The translations under genes and the position numbers were made by a program. Below are positions 19,755-32,267 of a DNA stretch of 64,000 nt, one piece after another; position 1 is the first letter of the stretch; every line of letters begins with the position of its first letter. The notes below the pieces were generated by a model. It did not search any database. It was given only the letters and a program-made list of their open reading frames with translations, and had not been told where the DNA came from. The stretch spans positions 5,120,786-5,184,785 of the forward strand of contig NC_065424.1 in NCBI RefSeq assembly GCF_024362695.1, read 5' to 3'. This DNA is from Pectinophora gossypiella. Taxonomy: Eukaryota; Arthropoda; Insecta; Lepidoptera; Gelechiidae.

Positions 19755-22700
19755 ATGGCATCACACGTCGCTAAATCCATGATGAAAGCGTCTCATGTTG
19801 GGACCACCATCAAATTCGGTAATTTTTACAGATTTTTCTCGATTTTATTATATTTTTTCTTATATTTTCTTAATTTTAATACATTGTGCTTTATCCTTTT
19901 CCCTATTTACGTTTGTATAAGCACATTTCTATTATAAATATTTTAATTATTTTCGATGTAAACTTTGGACTTTTTAGGTTGGCAGTGATACAATTAATTT
20001 TCCAACGAATGAAATAAGAATTTCATGTCTTCCTATATGAAACAGCTGTTGCTAGACGCTATAGCATTCTTAATAACAGTTAAGTAACTGTTACCACCAT
20101 TTATTTATAAACATATGTTAACATATCCTAAAGTTACCTACTCAGATTTGTATTAGAATATATTAATCTGAAATATAAACAGATATAATTTGTTATCATT
20201 TGCCAACTAGGTACAGTTCACTGTCCAAAGGTTAAAGATCAACTATGTTTGTTATTGAAACCTTGAAATAAGTGAAGACTGTTGTAGCTTCATCAATAAA
20301 TATAGGTACATCTTCTTTGCGTGTTAGGAAAATGTTACTCCAACTGAAATAAATACACAAAAGAAGTAAAGCAGCTTTTATTATTAATAAGACATATCAT
20401 CAAAGCAAACTTTGGCTGTGTTTCATTCAAGATTTATTAAAGAAATATCTTTAAAAAGGAAGGTTGTCATTTTGCTTAACCTTTTGAGCTCCAATTTTCA
20501 CAAACGGTTCACAATTTTTATTATAAAAATGAATAATGTCTTGTAAAAATTGTGATTTGTATTTTTAGGTTAAGAAAAAAGCAATAGTAACGTCAAACCT
20601 ACCTAATATTTCTAGTCATAAAAAAAAATGGTCACATATCATCATCCAAGTTTAGTTCAACAGAATATTGTTCATGGAATATTCTAAAGGATGGAATATT
20701 CAAAAGTTCAACAGAATATTGTTCAGAGAATATTCAAAAGGATGCAATTTTGCTGTATAAATAAACTGAAGTATGTTCTACTGTCTGTTTGTTTGATCTA
20801 ACAGAATTTAGTTCATCTTGTGATGGATGTACACCCCAATTGGGATATAGTCGGTTACAGTAATCGGTTGGTTTATATTTTCGGTATGGTCAATTAATGT
20901 CTTTCTGGATAAAACTTTGGGCTATTTACCTGGATAGAAACTAGCTTGCCTATTGTAAGGTTTTGTTACCAAAAATCTGTTCCGAATGTGATTTTTCAAA
21001 AGGACACTTACATAGGGTTCACCATAGTATAAGAACACCAGGTATGCTCAGAGCATTTCAAGGTTGGCGCAACTGACGTCATCCCACCCTGCGTTGCCAT
21101 AATGTAAAATATAAATTACCCACCACCATTGTTTTTATATTTACATTGCAAAGAAATTTTGATCTTTTAGTAAAAGTTTTATATATGTGACAAGTAATAG
21201 TAATTAAATGCATTAGTCAGAAATTTATTGTTTCTTGGCCGGCACTTTACATTTTCACGAAAAATGTATGAAAAATACAGTTTTTTTAATTCGAATAAAA
21301 CCGAAGATATTGACCCTACAGCTTTGGTGTCATAGTAATAAATGCTCAGACGGATAAGATCTAACGGAAAATGGCAAAATTATTTTTTGGACAGCACTTT
21401 GACTTCTGGGCCGAAATCCGACGATCTCCTTTCAATAATAAAATTTACGTCCGAATGATGAGAAAATGGGAATATTGGAGATACCAATTTAATGGTAACA
21501 CAGTGGTAACACTTACGCCATCAAAGGGCTAGCAATGGCGGCTAGTCATAGAATTAAGCATACCTGGTTTTCTTATACCATAGTGTTCACTATAAGACAG
21601 CAAGAAAGACTTTGTGCCTATAACCATTATTATTATAGACACGGCCCGGCGCGCGCTGAGCGTGGGCGCGGCCCTGCACCAGAAGAAGACCCTCCCAGAC
21701 CGCACCGGCAAGAATGTCGTGCTGGTGGACGGGGTCCGCACGCCCTTCCTCGTCTCCTTCACCGACTACCAGAAGATGATGCCCCATGAGCTCGCCAGGC
21801 ACTCACTGCTGTAAGTCTTACACATAACCAGCGATCAGGATAGGTCCTCCCATTTGGGGTCAATAACCCTGAGTGTTGTGGTTAATATGGATATGACCTC
21901 GAGATTTTTGAGATCGCGAGAAAAAAAATCGGACTTATTATTTACTTTTTTCTTGATTAAAATTCATAAATAAGTTTAATAGAAAAAAGAAAATGTTTTT
22001 CGTTAGTTTTAGATCTGTCTTTATTTAGTAATCAAAGTTTCATAATTTATCTTGAACCGAGTACACGACCCAATTTGCCCTAATGTTTACTATTTATTTG
22101 TACTTTGTGTAAGTTAAAAAAAAAATCGTTTATTACCTCCACAACATAATAGTAATAAGTTACATTTTGACTTATTTAACATATGTTTGTGGAGGCTGGA
22201 GCGTAAACTAGGTTACCCTGTACTATAGGCTCCAGGCCTCCACCTCCAGAATAAATATGGATACTAGGGAGTATATTTCTGCATAGTAAGAAGAAGAAGT
22301 AGAAGATGTTTTTATTGTAAGTTATGTTAATACGTGTTTTGTTTTATATTTGTTACTGTGGTGTCATTATATAATAAACATTATTTCTTTCTTTAAATAT
22401 ACCTAATCATCGTACTTTGTCCCATATTGCTACATTGCCAACAAGTTGGTATTTTTATCAATTAAAATACAACACAATCAATGCTACATTGTTATCTGAT
22501 ATTTTAATCTTCTTTTATATTCAAAGTTCAATCATGCTGATTCCTGTACAGTCATGAGTAATATCATGTACCCACTTTAGAACCCTGTCGCACTATCACA
22601 GTTGACATTTAATGAGACTTACGGTTTGACTTGTCAAAAAAGTTAATGTGACATGGTATCAAAGTGTATACATATTAGTACTCGTGACCGTACACACCAT

Positions 22701-25700
22701 TTAATTTTATTCTAAGTCATACCTGTCATTTTCTTATCCGCCGAAAAGGAAAGGGACGGGTAATCGACAGGCAAAATTTATGGAACACACGTCAATTTTA
22801 GGCAAAATGTTTTTATTAAGTTGACAGAATTAAGTTGACATCACACGTCAAACGGGTTGCATATGAACGAGATGTATGTTTTATTCGACCGGGTCATTCA
22901 TTTTAATATTAACGCGGCATCATAGCCGGTGGGACCGAGATATGCACAAATCGATCACATTATAAGGCAAGGATCATCCACCAACGGGTTCCGTGGTCCA
23001 GTGGTTGAGCCTTGTGCTCACGATCCGGAGGTCCCGGGTTCGAATCATATCACAAAAATCACTTTGTGATCCCTAGTTTGGTTAGGAAATTGCAGGCTGT
23101 TCACCTGAATGTCCGAAAGTAAGATGATCCGTGCTTTGGAAGCCACGTTAAGCCGTTGGTCCCGGTTACTACTTACTGTACTTACACGTAATCGTTACAT
23201 GAGTCACGTCAGGGGCCTTTGGCGGCTCAATACTAACCCTGACACCAGGGTTGATGAGGTGGGTCATCCACCTCACAACCCACACGATTGAAGAAGATGA
23301 CCCAACAATGCAATGTAGCAATGTAGAGCCAGTAGCGATTTGCCCTGCCCGTGTAACTTTGCCTGAAGTGACATTAACTACTTGGCTGAAAAAAAAATCT
23401 TAATTACATTACCTCTTCCACAGCGGCCTCCTCCAGAAGACGGGCATAGACAAGGAGCTGATCGACTACATAGTCTACGGGACGGTCATCCAAGAAGTCA
23501 AAACTTCCAACATCGGCCGCGAGGCGGCGCTGGCGGCTGGCTTCAGCGATCACACTCCTGCGCATACCGTCACCATGGCCTGTATCTCTTCGAACCAGGC
23601 GATCACCACAGGTAAGAATTTTTTCCGATATTTCTTTTGGAAGCTTATTATATATTTTTATCGCCATAATATGTGCATTCTTACTGTATAACTTCATATC
23701 AAATCAAATCAATTTATTTGCGAGAACACATAGAATACAATAAAGGTGGTAAAATAATTTAAATAACAATGTTGTGATGTGTTCGGCCTGCATGCAGGCG
23801 TACAAATATACATAAGAAAATAAAAAATAAAGAAATGGTACATTGAAAGAAAATTATTGAAAATATACTTATTATTAAAAAATATTTACTCTGGGAAGTA
23901 TCAGTTTATCTGTACGTCGAGTCGTGCGCATGAAGCGATCATTATTGGCTTAATTTGTAATGTTATGGGACTAGCACCTGAAATTACCGATAAATAAATA
24001 AATAAATTTGAATGATGTGGTGCCATCTGTTGCATACGGGCGGAACTAGCTAATCAACTAGTTGGGTCCGCTACATTATAACACTCACGTCCTACTTCTC
24101 TTCCAGGCGTGGGTATGATAGCAGCAGGTGCCTACGACATCATAGTCGCTGGCGGCGTGGAGTTCATGTCAGACGTGCCCATCCGGCACTCGAGGAAGAT
24201 GCGGTCCTTGCTGCTCAAGCTGAACCGCGCCAAGACGCCACAACAACGGCTCGCACTGTTGGCCACCTTCCGCCCAGACTTCCTCGCGCCTGAAGTAAGC
24301 TTTTTTCTTATTTTTAACGAGGCTTTGTTTGCATGAGGAGGAGCTCGGTGGCGCAGTGGTAAACGCGCTCGGTCTGCGATTGTTGAAGTTAAGCAACTTC
24401 GGCAAAGGCCGGTCATAGGATGGGTGACCACAAAAAACAAAGTTTTCATCTCGAGCTCCTCCTGCATTAGCAGTCGTTAATAGCCACCAATCCGCACTGG
24501 GCACGCGTGGTGGTATAAGGCCCGATCTCCCTATCCATCCATAGGGAAGGCCCGTGCCCCAGCAGTGGGGACGTTAATGGGCTGGCGATGACATGCGCGA
24601 ATGTCAAATTACAATATTGCTTTTTTGGATGAATTTATTTTATTTACTCCCCTGATCGCGGTACGTATATGTTTAAGAAACTACCCTCTTTGTACAGTTG
24701 CCAGCAGTAGCTGAGTTCTCGTCGGGCGAGACTATGGGCCACAGCGCGGACCGGCTCGCCGCCGCCTTCGGGGCCTCGCGCCAGGAGCAAGACGACTACG
24801 CGCTGCGCTCGCACAAGAACGCTGCGGACGCGCAGCAGAAGGGATACTTCACTGATCTTATCCCTGTCAAAGGTTAGGATTTTTTTTTATTTTTTGCGGC
24901 TTTGGTTACAAGACCATTGGCCGAAAAGTGGAACATAAATAACATGAAACATGACATGATTCATTTATTCAATTTAAAAGTAAAATGCTGAAACTTATCC
25001 ACACCACTAATAATTTTATGTAATTTTATAATTTTATGTACTTAACCACCTATCTCTAAGTTTTATTGCGATAGTTTTAGTTTTCGTTTGATTTTTTCAT
25101 ACCATTTAAACGTTGTTGTGTTGTATTAGACGATTTATGTTTTTTCTTTTTTAAATTTTATTTTCAATTATTGTTCTTTTTAAGCTAACTTTAGTTTATA
25201 CTTTTTATTATCAGTGTTGTGTGCGTCTATAATTGGCAGGCATACCGGAACTTTTCCTATGTGTATTTTATATTGTGTGTTTGTGTATGTACTGCTGTTG
25301 ATGTACCATAATAAATAAATAAATAAACATGAAAATAACAAAATTGAGTATCCTAAACTTAAGAAAATTACAGATCAACTTAAATTAAGCTATATTAGGA
25401 TTTATTTCCAAAACCATAGACAATTGCTTCTATGCCTTTCTGGGAGCAAATAAAAAACATAGAACACTTTCAGCTGCTTGTCTCCACGGGCATGTCGTAA
25501 AAACCGACAGAGGGATTGTGTCCTCCACATGATGGACTAATGTTATGGGCGATAGGCTGATCCCTTATCACCATAAGGTTCATCATATCCTGCTTACGTC
25601 ATCGTATCAACAGTGGCTGCATGTTGTCTTTGATTACTTGTGGCTCTGTCCACTCCATTAGGGATTAGGTACCTCGGGAACTCAGAATCATGGTCTGAAC

Positions 25701-28700
25701 CATCCCGCTCAGTATTCGTTACGGTGCCACTAACAACCATACCTACTTGTATGGCTACCTGTATTAAACACACGCCTATTTCCTGCCGGGGTAAGTAGAG
25801 GCTATGGATTTTTCATTTCAATTGTAATTCCAGTGGAAGGCAAGGATGGCGTGGTGGACAAGGACAACGGTATTCGCGTGTCGCAGCCCGAGCAGCTCGC
25901 CAAGCTGAAGCCGGCCTTCATCAAACCCCACGGCACCGTTACTGCTGCCAACGCTTCATTCTTGGTAAGACCACGCCCCGGAAATTCTAAGCGATAAGGC
26001 CGCCATTTGCCATGTAGTTAAAGAGTCTTTTGTAGTTATTAAAACTTCGATAACTGTGTAAACTTCGATATCGCGTTTCACGACCGCTTGAAGACTGCAT
26101 TATTGAATGTGGCGCCATCTGTTGCACGTGGGCGGAACTATCTGGCCAACTAGTTGGGTCCGCCACACTTTTTATTTTGGTGCAATAAAGTGTATTTGTA
26201 CAAAAACGTGATTACCGTCTACCGCCTAACGCGTAAGTGAGAACGAGACAGACTGCGCGCTCCCTCTTACTCCTTAGCGGCCATTAAGACGGGGGGGGGT
26301 GAAGACGGCGTGCGATACGAATTGGCGCAGTTACGGTTCTATACGTAGTGTGCCGGCCTCCGTGGTTCAGTGGTCTCACGATCCGGAAGCCCCGGGTTCG
26401 AATCCCGGTGGGGGCACATCACATAAATCACTTTGTGATCCCTAGTTTGGTTAGGACATTTCAGGCTGATCACCTGATTGTCCGAAAGTAAGATCCGTGC
26501 TTCGGAAGGCACTTTAAGCCGTTGGTCCTTGGGTCCATCAACCCGCAGTAGAACAGGAGATGGAGTATGCTCCATACCCCCTCCGGTTGATTGAAGGGAG
26601 GCCTGTGCCCAGCAGTGGGACTATATAGGCTGTTTATTTTTTCATCTAATCACTATTGTAATAGTGTATCTTTCTGGACAGACTGACGGCGCTTCAGCTT
26701 GTCTGGTGATGTCGGAGGCGAAGGCCAAGGAGCTGGGCTTCAAGCCGAAGGCGTATCTGCGTGACTTCACATACGTCGCTCAGGTTAGTACTCACGATCA
26801 TTTGATGCTTTTATTGTAATCACGGTATAAGAAAACCAGGTATGCTCAATCCTATGACAAGCCGCAATGGCGGAAGAAGTACGTCATCAAAAGGCTAGCA
26901 ATGGCTAGCCTTTTGATGACGTAAGCCGTCCATTAATCATGCGAAGCTCGAGAGGGTGGGAGGGGTCCATGAAAAAATCACGAAATATCATAAGGGTTGT
27001 AGTAATATATCACGAGTATTTATTTTTTCGGCAAACGCGCGACACTGAACCGAAAAGCGGCGTTTCGTGGGTACTAAAAATACACGTGATATAGGATGGG
27101 GGGGGGGTAGTCTTGAACCTCACCATTTATCACCAAGGGGGAGGGGGGGGGGGGGTAAAAAAACATCACTTGAATATTGCCCGGAAAATATCGCTTTTAG
27201 CGATAAGGCCGCCTTTGTATAAGTGTTCTTGTAAATGTCTTGTGAATGTGTGTGCAATAACGTATTTTATTAATTATATTATTATAATTATGTACGTTCC
27301 TCCCCAGGACCCCGTGGACCAGCTGCTGCTGGGCCCGGCGTACGGCATCCCCAAGATCCTGGACAAAGCCGGGCTCAAGATGAGCGACATCGACACCTGG
27401 GAGATACACGAGGCCTTCGCTGTACGTAACCACCAGCCAGTTTTTATTTCTTCTTCACCAACCTTTACTATCCACAATACACCAGGACAGCAGACCAGGG
27501 AGGCTAAAAAGGCCACATTGAATCAACTCATTTTAAAAAAGCAAAATATAGAATGATGATACAACATAATACAATACACAATTCTTTATTGTACAGAATG
27601 ATTACCCGAATGTCCGCAAGTAAGATAATCCGTGCTTCAGAAGGCACTAAGGAATGCAATCCCAACTCGAGATCGCAAATTCGAAATCCCGCGGGATTCG
27701 AAATATCAATCCCTCAGTTCATAAAAAATGTAAAGTTAGAATTGCTGAAAACAATGAAAACTGCTTGTTTGTGATAGTGAGGTTAATTAAAACAAAATAT
27801 TTTTTGAAAAACTTTAAATACAATTCTCTCAAAATTTTACATTGCCATGTATTAACCCTTCAGAATTATTTGATTCGCTTTTTTTTGAAAGAAAACAAAA
27901 ACCTTTATCCTTCAATATTACTAACCATATTATAATTATCTTTCGAAATCAGCATAATCAAAACAAAAAGTATAACTCGAGGAGATTCGCCCAATCCCGT
28001 CAATCTCGAATTTGATCTCGTCATATGGGATTGATCTCGAAAAATTTGTACGAGATTCGCGGGATCCCGATATCGGGATTGCATTCACTAAAAAGCACCT
28101 CAGACGACGCCCTGAGCCGAGGTTCGCGCCCAACTGGGCACCCTCAGGCCTGTTGTCTTAAACGTTGTACCGGGTGAGAGCCTTCAGCGCTCCCCATTTG
28201 TCCGGTCAAGTAATTAATGCCACCTGTGGCAAATCTACAATAAGTAAAAAAAAAGCTAGAAGGCAGGTTAAGAAGTTGGTCTCGGCTACTACTTACTGAT
28301 GTAAGTACACGGTCGAACCCGTCCGGTAGATAATAAGTATTGTCAAATATGTTGTGTAATGCTGTTGGTTTTCTCAATAAATAAAAACAATTGCAGGGCC
28401 AAATCCTCGCTAACCTGAAAGCTCTGGACTCCGACTGGTTCGCCCAGACTTACTTGAAGCGCCAAGGAAAGGTAAGTTGGAAGTGATTGCACGCTATAAA
28501 CGAAATAAATGCTGTCTTTGGTTGAGATTCCCAAAATTATCACCAAGGTCTTTGGACGTACGCAAGGAGTGGAATACTAAAAATCAGGTATGCTCAATCC
28601 TACGAAAAGCCGTCATTGCTAGCAGTTTGATGAATAAGAATAAAATAAATTTATTGCCAGTAACAATTTACATTCGCTATATGAACTAGGTAATAATGAA

Positions 28701-31700
28701 TATTGCGAATACGGGCAAAAGGAAATGGCTCAGCTTGTGCTGCGATGGAGCCATGCTATGGCGCCATCCAGCGCTGGTTTTCAGTCATTTCCTCTTCCTG
28801 GGATATTGTGCGGAAGTAATTGTCAACGAGGGCTAGAGGATATTAAATAGAATTATACAGTAGCTTTAGGTAGAAACAATCAAATAAAATTATAAGTAAG
28901 TACTCTTGAGTGTGTGTGTGTGTATGCGTATGTGTGTGTGTGCGCGCGCGTGTGTAAGCGTGCTTGTTGGGTTAGATTGTGTTTGAATGAATGTATATGT
29001 CAGAAGTAAACTATTTTAACAGTAATATAATAATGACGTAAGTGTTACATGAGTGTTACCATTAGATTGGTATCTCCAACATTCCAAGGACGTAAACTAC
29101 ATTATTGAAAGTTAAGCGAATTGCTGTTAGCCAGCACTCAATACTGTCACTTGACACGTGTATAAAAATCATTAAAACTGTAAGTATTTTTTTTACTAAA
29201 AGTTCAAAATTGCCTTGCAAAGTAAATTAAAAAACATTACTCGTGGGTATTTTTTTTAATGGCAACGGAGGGTGGGATGACGTCAGCGCGGCTAACCTTG
29301 AAATGTTAGCTGTCACTTGAGCATACCTGGGGCCTGTTTAATAAAACTTACAATTGTAAATTACAACTACAATTTGATGTTCATTGCGTAGCTAATATGA
29401 AACTGCAAAATATTCGTGATCACACACTCCGCAATGTACATCAAATTGACATTGTAATTTACAATTGTAAGTTTTATTAAACAGCCCCCTGGTTTTGTTG
29501 CACCATAGGTGTTCCCTTCAACTTATAACTTGAGTACCTTCAAGGGAACACCTGGGTAAGCTCGTTACACCTCTAAGGCAGAATGATGTCAAGAGGAAAA
29601 CCATTTGATTAGCCCGAGGTAATCTATAATTCCCGGGGTAATCTATAATTGGCTTTCTTGTTACTTAAAATATTATATCACTATTATGTATACTATATAA
29701 GCTGTTGATTACCTGAACAATGTAGGTAATTACTACGCTACGCACTATTCGTACTGATATGTACCTCCATCTCTCTCTCTCTCTCTATTTAAGAGCTGCG
29801 CTCTTGTCGGTGGAGTAACCGCCATTCCTCTCTTCTTCCCGCCAAAACCTTCACCTCCCGATACGACACGACCTGCACCTTCTCTTTAGAAGGAAAAATT
29901 GAAGGGAAGAGAGGAAGGGGTAGACCTAGGATAACATTTATGCACCTCCATATTACGTGCGAACTGTTGTGTTTTTTGTGAATGCCCTCTTCTTTTTGTT
30001 TTCTTACTTTGTATCAAAGTGGCTGCCAAAAATCCCATTTTTTCTTTTGACTTATTTACGAAATAAGTTTATTTAAATTGTGTTTTTATCGTTTCACTGG
30101 TGCTAATTCCTGTAAATACCAACTAATTTTATTTTAAGTTATATCTGTCATTTTCTTATCCGCCGAAAAGGAAAGGGACGAGTAATCGACAAGCATAAAA
30201 TTTATGGAACACACGTCAATTTTAAGCACAAATCTAAACCAACCGTCTAAAAATTACCTAATTAATAAAAAATATTATAATCTGCAGGAGTTTTTAGAAT
30301 CGAAATAATTATTTTGATCCACAAATTCATTTAATTAAGTTAAAATGCTCTTTGTTATCATGTCTGATGCTGTTGTTGTATTTTATATTATTTTATATTG
30401 TATGATTGAGTTACTTCTATTTTTTATTTCTATTTTTTTTTGATATATCAAAGAAAGAAAATTTGCAGTGCCCCGACGGGGTGTCATGTTGTAAGTGCTA
30501 AATAATTAATTTAAGAACCTTTGTACACATGATTGCACCAATAAAGAATTAAAGAATTTTACATCCGTCAATAACCCGACACAGTTAAGTAGACAGCACG
30601 TCAAACGGATTGCATACCAGCGACGTACCTTTTGATTCGCCCGGGTTATTCATTCATTTACTCATTCTTCCTAAAATTAAGAGCTGTGAATCATCCGTCC
30701 CTTTCCTTTTCGACGGATATGAAAATGACGGATATAACTTAAAATAAAATTAGGTGGTGTCTGCAGGAATCGGGGCCATTGAGTGTCAAGTAGCCTATTA
30801 CAACGCATGCGCGCTCACCGTTTATATTTTGTTTACATTAAGTTAGTTTATAAGTAACTAAAAACTTAGATATCATTTGCTAACATGCGTTGTATTTTTT
30901 TTTTTTTTAGTTTCCCCCGAGGGTTAAGTCCACCCTCGAGAGGAGTATATTCTAGACTTAATAGCATCGAACACAGAGTTGTAAATTGCATGCCTTAATT
31001 TAAACTAATTTAGAGGTTATTGCCTAACAAAATGTTGTGAACTTTCGGGGACTCCGCTATTGGATACGGAGACCCTTCCAGTTTACAACAACTTAATAAG
31101 ATACTTAAACATATGCCATACACTAGAGTATTATTAATTAAAAATTTTAAAATCTAGAATATCTAAAACAAAATAATAATTAATATATAAGTTCAATCAA
31201 ATATATTATTAGTTACAAACATAAAGACAAGAATGTATTTACAGGTGGGTTCCCCGGACATGGCCAAGTGGAACGCCTGGGGCGGCTCGCTCTCTATCGG
31301 ACATCCCTTCGCCGCTACCGGGGTAAGTTTAACAACATAACAGAAATCATATGCTCACTACTTTATGGGGTAGTCAGAGGTAACATCCATCGTAAGATGA
31401 GTACCCACACCTCACCGAGCTCCGTGGTCTAACGGCCTCCGTGGTCCAGTGGTTGAGCGTTGGGCTCACGATCCGGAGGTCTTGGGTTCGATTCCCGGTG
31501 GGGACATATAACAAAAATTACTTTGTGGTCCCTAGTTTGGTTAGGACATTACAGGCTGATCACCTGATTGTCCGAAAGTAAGACGATCCGTGCTTCGGAA
31601 GGCACGTTAAGCCGTTGGTCCCGGTTACTACTTACTGATGTAAGTAGTAAGTACGTAGTCGTTATATGAGTCATGTCAGGGGGCCTTTGGCGGCTCAATA

Positions 31701-32258
31701 GTAACCCTGACACCAGGGTCGAGGTTGGTAATTCACCTCACAACCCACACGATAGAAGAAGACCGAGCTTTATGTTCGACCATCGTGGTAGCCGAGTCGT
31801 ATCGCGGTCTATAATGGTCGAGCCAACTGTGTTAGTGAAAACTGCACTTAAGATAAATTAAATGAACTAAGTACCCACAACTTACCGAGCTTCTGTTAGA
31901 CTAACATTACAATTTTATACGTACTATTTTTTTTTTGTTCCATGGACCGCAGTCATCTAAAAAAGCAATATTGCTATTTTAATTATTTTTTTTGTTTGCA
32001 TTGCGCAAATGTCAAATAACAATATTGCTTCTTTAGATGAATTTCTTCGATGTGGCCTTTTTAACCCCCTTTGCACGTCAAAGGTATCCAAATAGCGCTT
32101 AGAACGTCCTTGTGAAATTCCAGGTCCGCCTGGCCATGCACACGGCCAACCGCCTGGTGCGTGAGGACGGCCAGATCGGGCTGATCTCGGCCTGCGCCGC
32201 CGGCGGGCAGGGCGTCGCCATGCTGCTGGAGCGACACCCCGACGCCACGCCCAACTAG
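19755..32258 (+). CDS. HADHB: Trifunctional enzyme subunit beta, mitochondrial (3-ketoacyl-CoA thiolase)
   Basis: Complete gene with eleven coding exons: 19755-19818, 21639-21810, 23424-23611, 24107-24294, 24698-24872, 25834-25964, 26682-26783, 27308-27421, 28397-28471, 31245-31322 and 32124-32258. All junctions are GT-AG and the phases agree (1422 nt, 473 residues plus stop TAG), against 474 residues in the human protein. The N-terminus (MASHVAKSMMKASHVG, then TARRALSVGA) looks like a mitochondrial presequence. Catalytic residues seen: nucleophile Cys132 in TMACISSNQA, His374 in EIHEAFA, His423 in GGSLSIGHPF and Cys453 in ISACAAGGQG. Further hallmarks are SDVPIRHSRKMR, ETMGHSADRLAAAF and KPAFIKPHGTVTAAN. 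The protein forms the alpha/beta trifunctional complex at the inner membrane and does the last thiolytic step of long-chain beta-oxidation. Drosophila orthologue: Mtpbeta. The exons are GC-rich and the introns repeat-laden. Confidence 0.97.
20648..20755. repeat. Two-unit tandem repeat in HADHB intron 1
   Basis: gttcaacagaatattgttca occurs twice about 55 bp apart, each followed by gaatattc-aaaaggatg. A short local duplication. Confidence 0.55.
21027..21595. mobile_element. Family 6 element (caggtatgctca ends) in HADHB intron 1
   Basis: Ends ccatagtataagaacaccag and ctggttttcttataccatag. About 570 bp with no coding capacity. Other copies: 26822-26930 (internally deleted), 28560-29510 (interrupted), 33505-33680 (half), 49108-50010 (interrupted twice). 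It ends about 40 bp before exon 2 of HADHB. Confidence 0.7.
22537..22910. mobile_element. Family 1 element carrying a TA-flanked element near its left end
   Basis: The left tip (attcctg) is followed by a complete family 4 element (22549-22690) bounded by TA (22547-22548, 22691-22692). Family 1 sequence then resumes with cacaccatttaatttta. The right half of family 1 is missing. In HADHB intron 2. Confidence 0.7.
22987..23300 (+). repeat. tRNA-headed SINE, family A, alternative tail
   Basis: Head ggttccgtggtccagtggtt, core gtgctttggaagccacgtta, tail gtcaggggcctttggcggct ... cacaacccacacgattgaag. About 120 bp upstream of HADHB exon 3. Confidence 0.75.
23424..23611 (+). CDS. HADHB: HADHB exon 3: thiolase N-terminal domain with nucleophilic cysteine
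   Basis: 188-nt exon entered with 2 nt of a Leu codon and left with 1 nt of a Gly codon. It encodes ELIDYIVYGTVIQEV, SNIGREAALAAGF and the active-site segment HTVTMACISSNQAITTG, where the Cys (residue 132) is the acyl-accepting nucleophile by homology to human HADHB. The donor is GTAAGA. It is flanked downstream by an antisense LINE tail that begins within the intron. Confidence 0.95.
23613..24000 (-). pseudogene. Antisense LINE tail in HADHB intron 3
   Basis: Minus-strand reading gives YSKNAHIMAIKIYNKLPKEISEK, a common LINE C-terminal phrase, next to a 3'-UTR with aatcaaatcaatttattt at 23701-23720 in the plus strand. It directly abuts the HADHB exon 3 donor. Confidence 0.5.
24334..24590 (+). 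repeat. Chimeric tRNA/5S-rRNA-derived SINE, family C, internal deletion
   Basis: Head and 5S-like block are present; the core between the 5S-like block and tcctgcattagcagtcg is deleted (the gtgcttcggaag... segment is missing). It begins about 40 bp after the HADHB exon 4 donor. Confidence 0.7.
26351..26640 (+). repeat. tRNA-headed SINE, family A
   Basis: Head with an internal deletion in the D-arm region (cagtggtctcacgatccgg), intact B box and tail (caacccgcagtagaac, ggcctgtgcccagcagtggg). It ends about 40 bp before HADHB exon 7. Confidence 0.75.
26880..26923. repeat. Short perfect palindrome
   Basis: 20-nt perfect arms (tacgtcatcaaaaggctagc and its complement) around a 4-nt loop, inside an internally deleted family 6 element in HADHB intron 7. 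Confidence 0.7.
27170..27270 (+). repeat. LINE 3'-UTR fragment before HADHB exon 8
   Basis: tcgcttttagcgataaggccgcc through gtgtgtgcaataacg. Same 3'-UTR family as 39225-39345. It ends about 35-40 bp before the exon 8 acceptor. Confidence 0.6.
27308..27421 (+). CDS. HADHB: HADHB exon 8: thiolase C-terminal domain with HEAF motif
   Basis: 114 nt, phase 0 to 0. Encodes DPVDQLLLGPAYGIP, then DTWEIHEAFA; the His of HEAF (residue 374) is the conserved catalytic base region of thiolases. The acceptor tract (cgttcctccccag) lies only about 20-30 nt after an inserted LINE 3' end, so the element has come close to the branch-point area without destroying the site. Confidence 0.95.
27652..28087. mobile_element. 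Inverted-repeat element with ACTAA target duplication
   Basis: Starts ggaatgcaatccc and ends gggattgcattc, flanked by ACTAA on both sides inside a SINE-core fragment (ggc-ACTAA ... ACTAA-aaagcacc). Both ends are rich in ctcgagat/atctcga motifs. No coding frame. In HADHB intron 8. Confidence 0.6.
28906..28960. repeat. TG/CG microsatellite in HADHB intron 9
   Basis: gtgtgtgtgtgtatgcgtat, then gtgtgtgtgtgcgcgcgcgt: alternating purine-pyrimidine sequence with Z-DNA-forming potential, within the LINE-like insert 28624-29030. Confidence 0.6.
29329..29490. mobile_element. Family 7 fold-back element inside family 6
   Basis: Inverted ends ggcctgtttaataaaactta / taagttttattaaacagccc with a short loop (gcgtagctaatatgaaactg). 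The second copy at 49831-49994 lies at the same point of its host but has the loop reversed. Confidence 0.7.
30099..30777. mobile_element. Family 1 fold-back element interrupted by a LINE 3' end
   Basis: Left part 30099-30256 and right part about 30560-30777. The insert (about 30257-30559) ends caccaataaagaattaaag and looks like a LINE 3'-UTR. The aatt at both junctions is compatible with a short target duplication. In HADHB intron 9. Confidence 0.65.
31433..31765 (+). repeat. tRNA-headed SINE, family A, alternative tail
   Basis: Same head and core as the other family A copies but with a tail reading gtcaggggcctttggcggct to cacaacccacacgatagaag, as in 22987-23300 and 62140-62290. In HADHB intron 10. 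Confidence 0.75.
31950..32075. mobile_element. Family 3 fold-back element just upstream of HADHB exon 11
   Basis: Palindromic copy ending about 50 bp before the exon 11 acceptor (32123). It lies outside the polypyrimidine tract but close to the expected branch point. Confidence 0.7.
32124..32258 (+). CDS. HADHB: HADHB exon 11: final exon with catalytic Cys and stop
   Basis: 135 nt, phase 0, encoding VRLAMHTANRL, GQIGLISACAAGGQG and a short tail ending PDATPN before TAG (32256-32258). The second catalytic cysteine is in ISACAAGG. The 3'-UTR starts almost at once with a small inverted-repeat element (32268-32413). Confidence 0.95.
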   Translation, partial: VRLAMHTANRLVREDGQIGLISACAAGGQGVAMLLERHPDATPN

Positions 32259-32267
32259 GCGCCTCAT

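Larger units (their letters stand above)
28560..29510. mobile_element. Family 6 element with two inserts
   Basis: Interrupted at 28624-29030 by a LINE-like tail (aataaaataaatttattgcc at its left, containing a TG/CG microsatellite) with atga at both junctions. It is interrupted again near its end by the family 7 fold-back (29329-29490). In HADHB intron 9. Confidence 0.6.
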
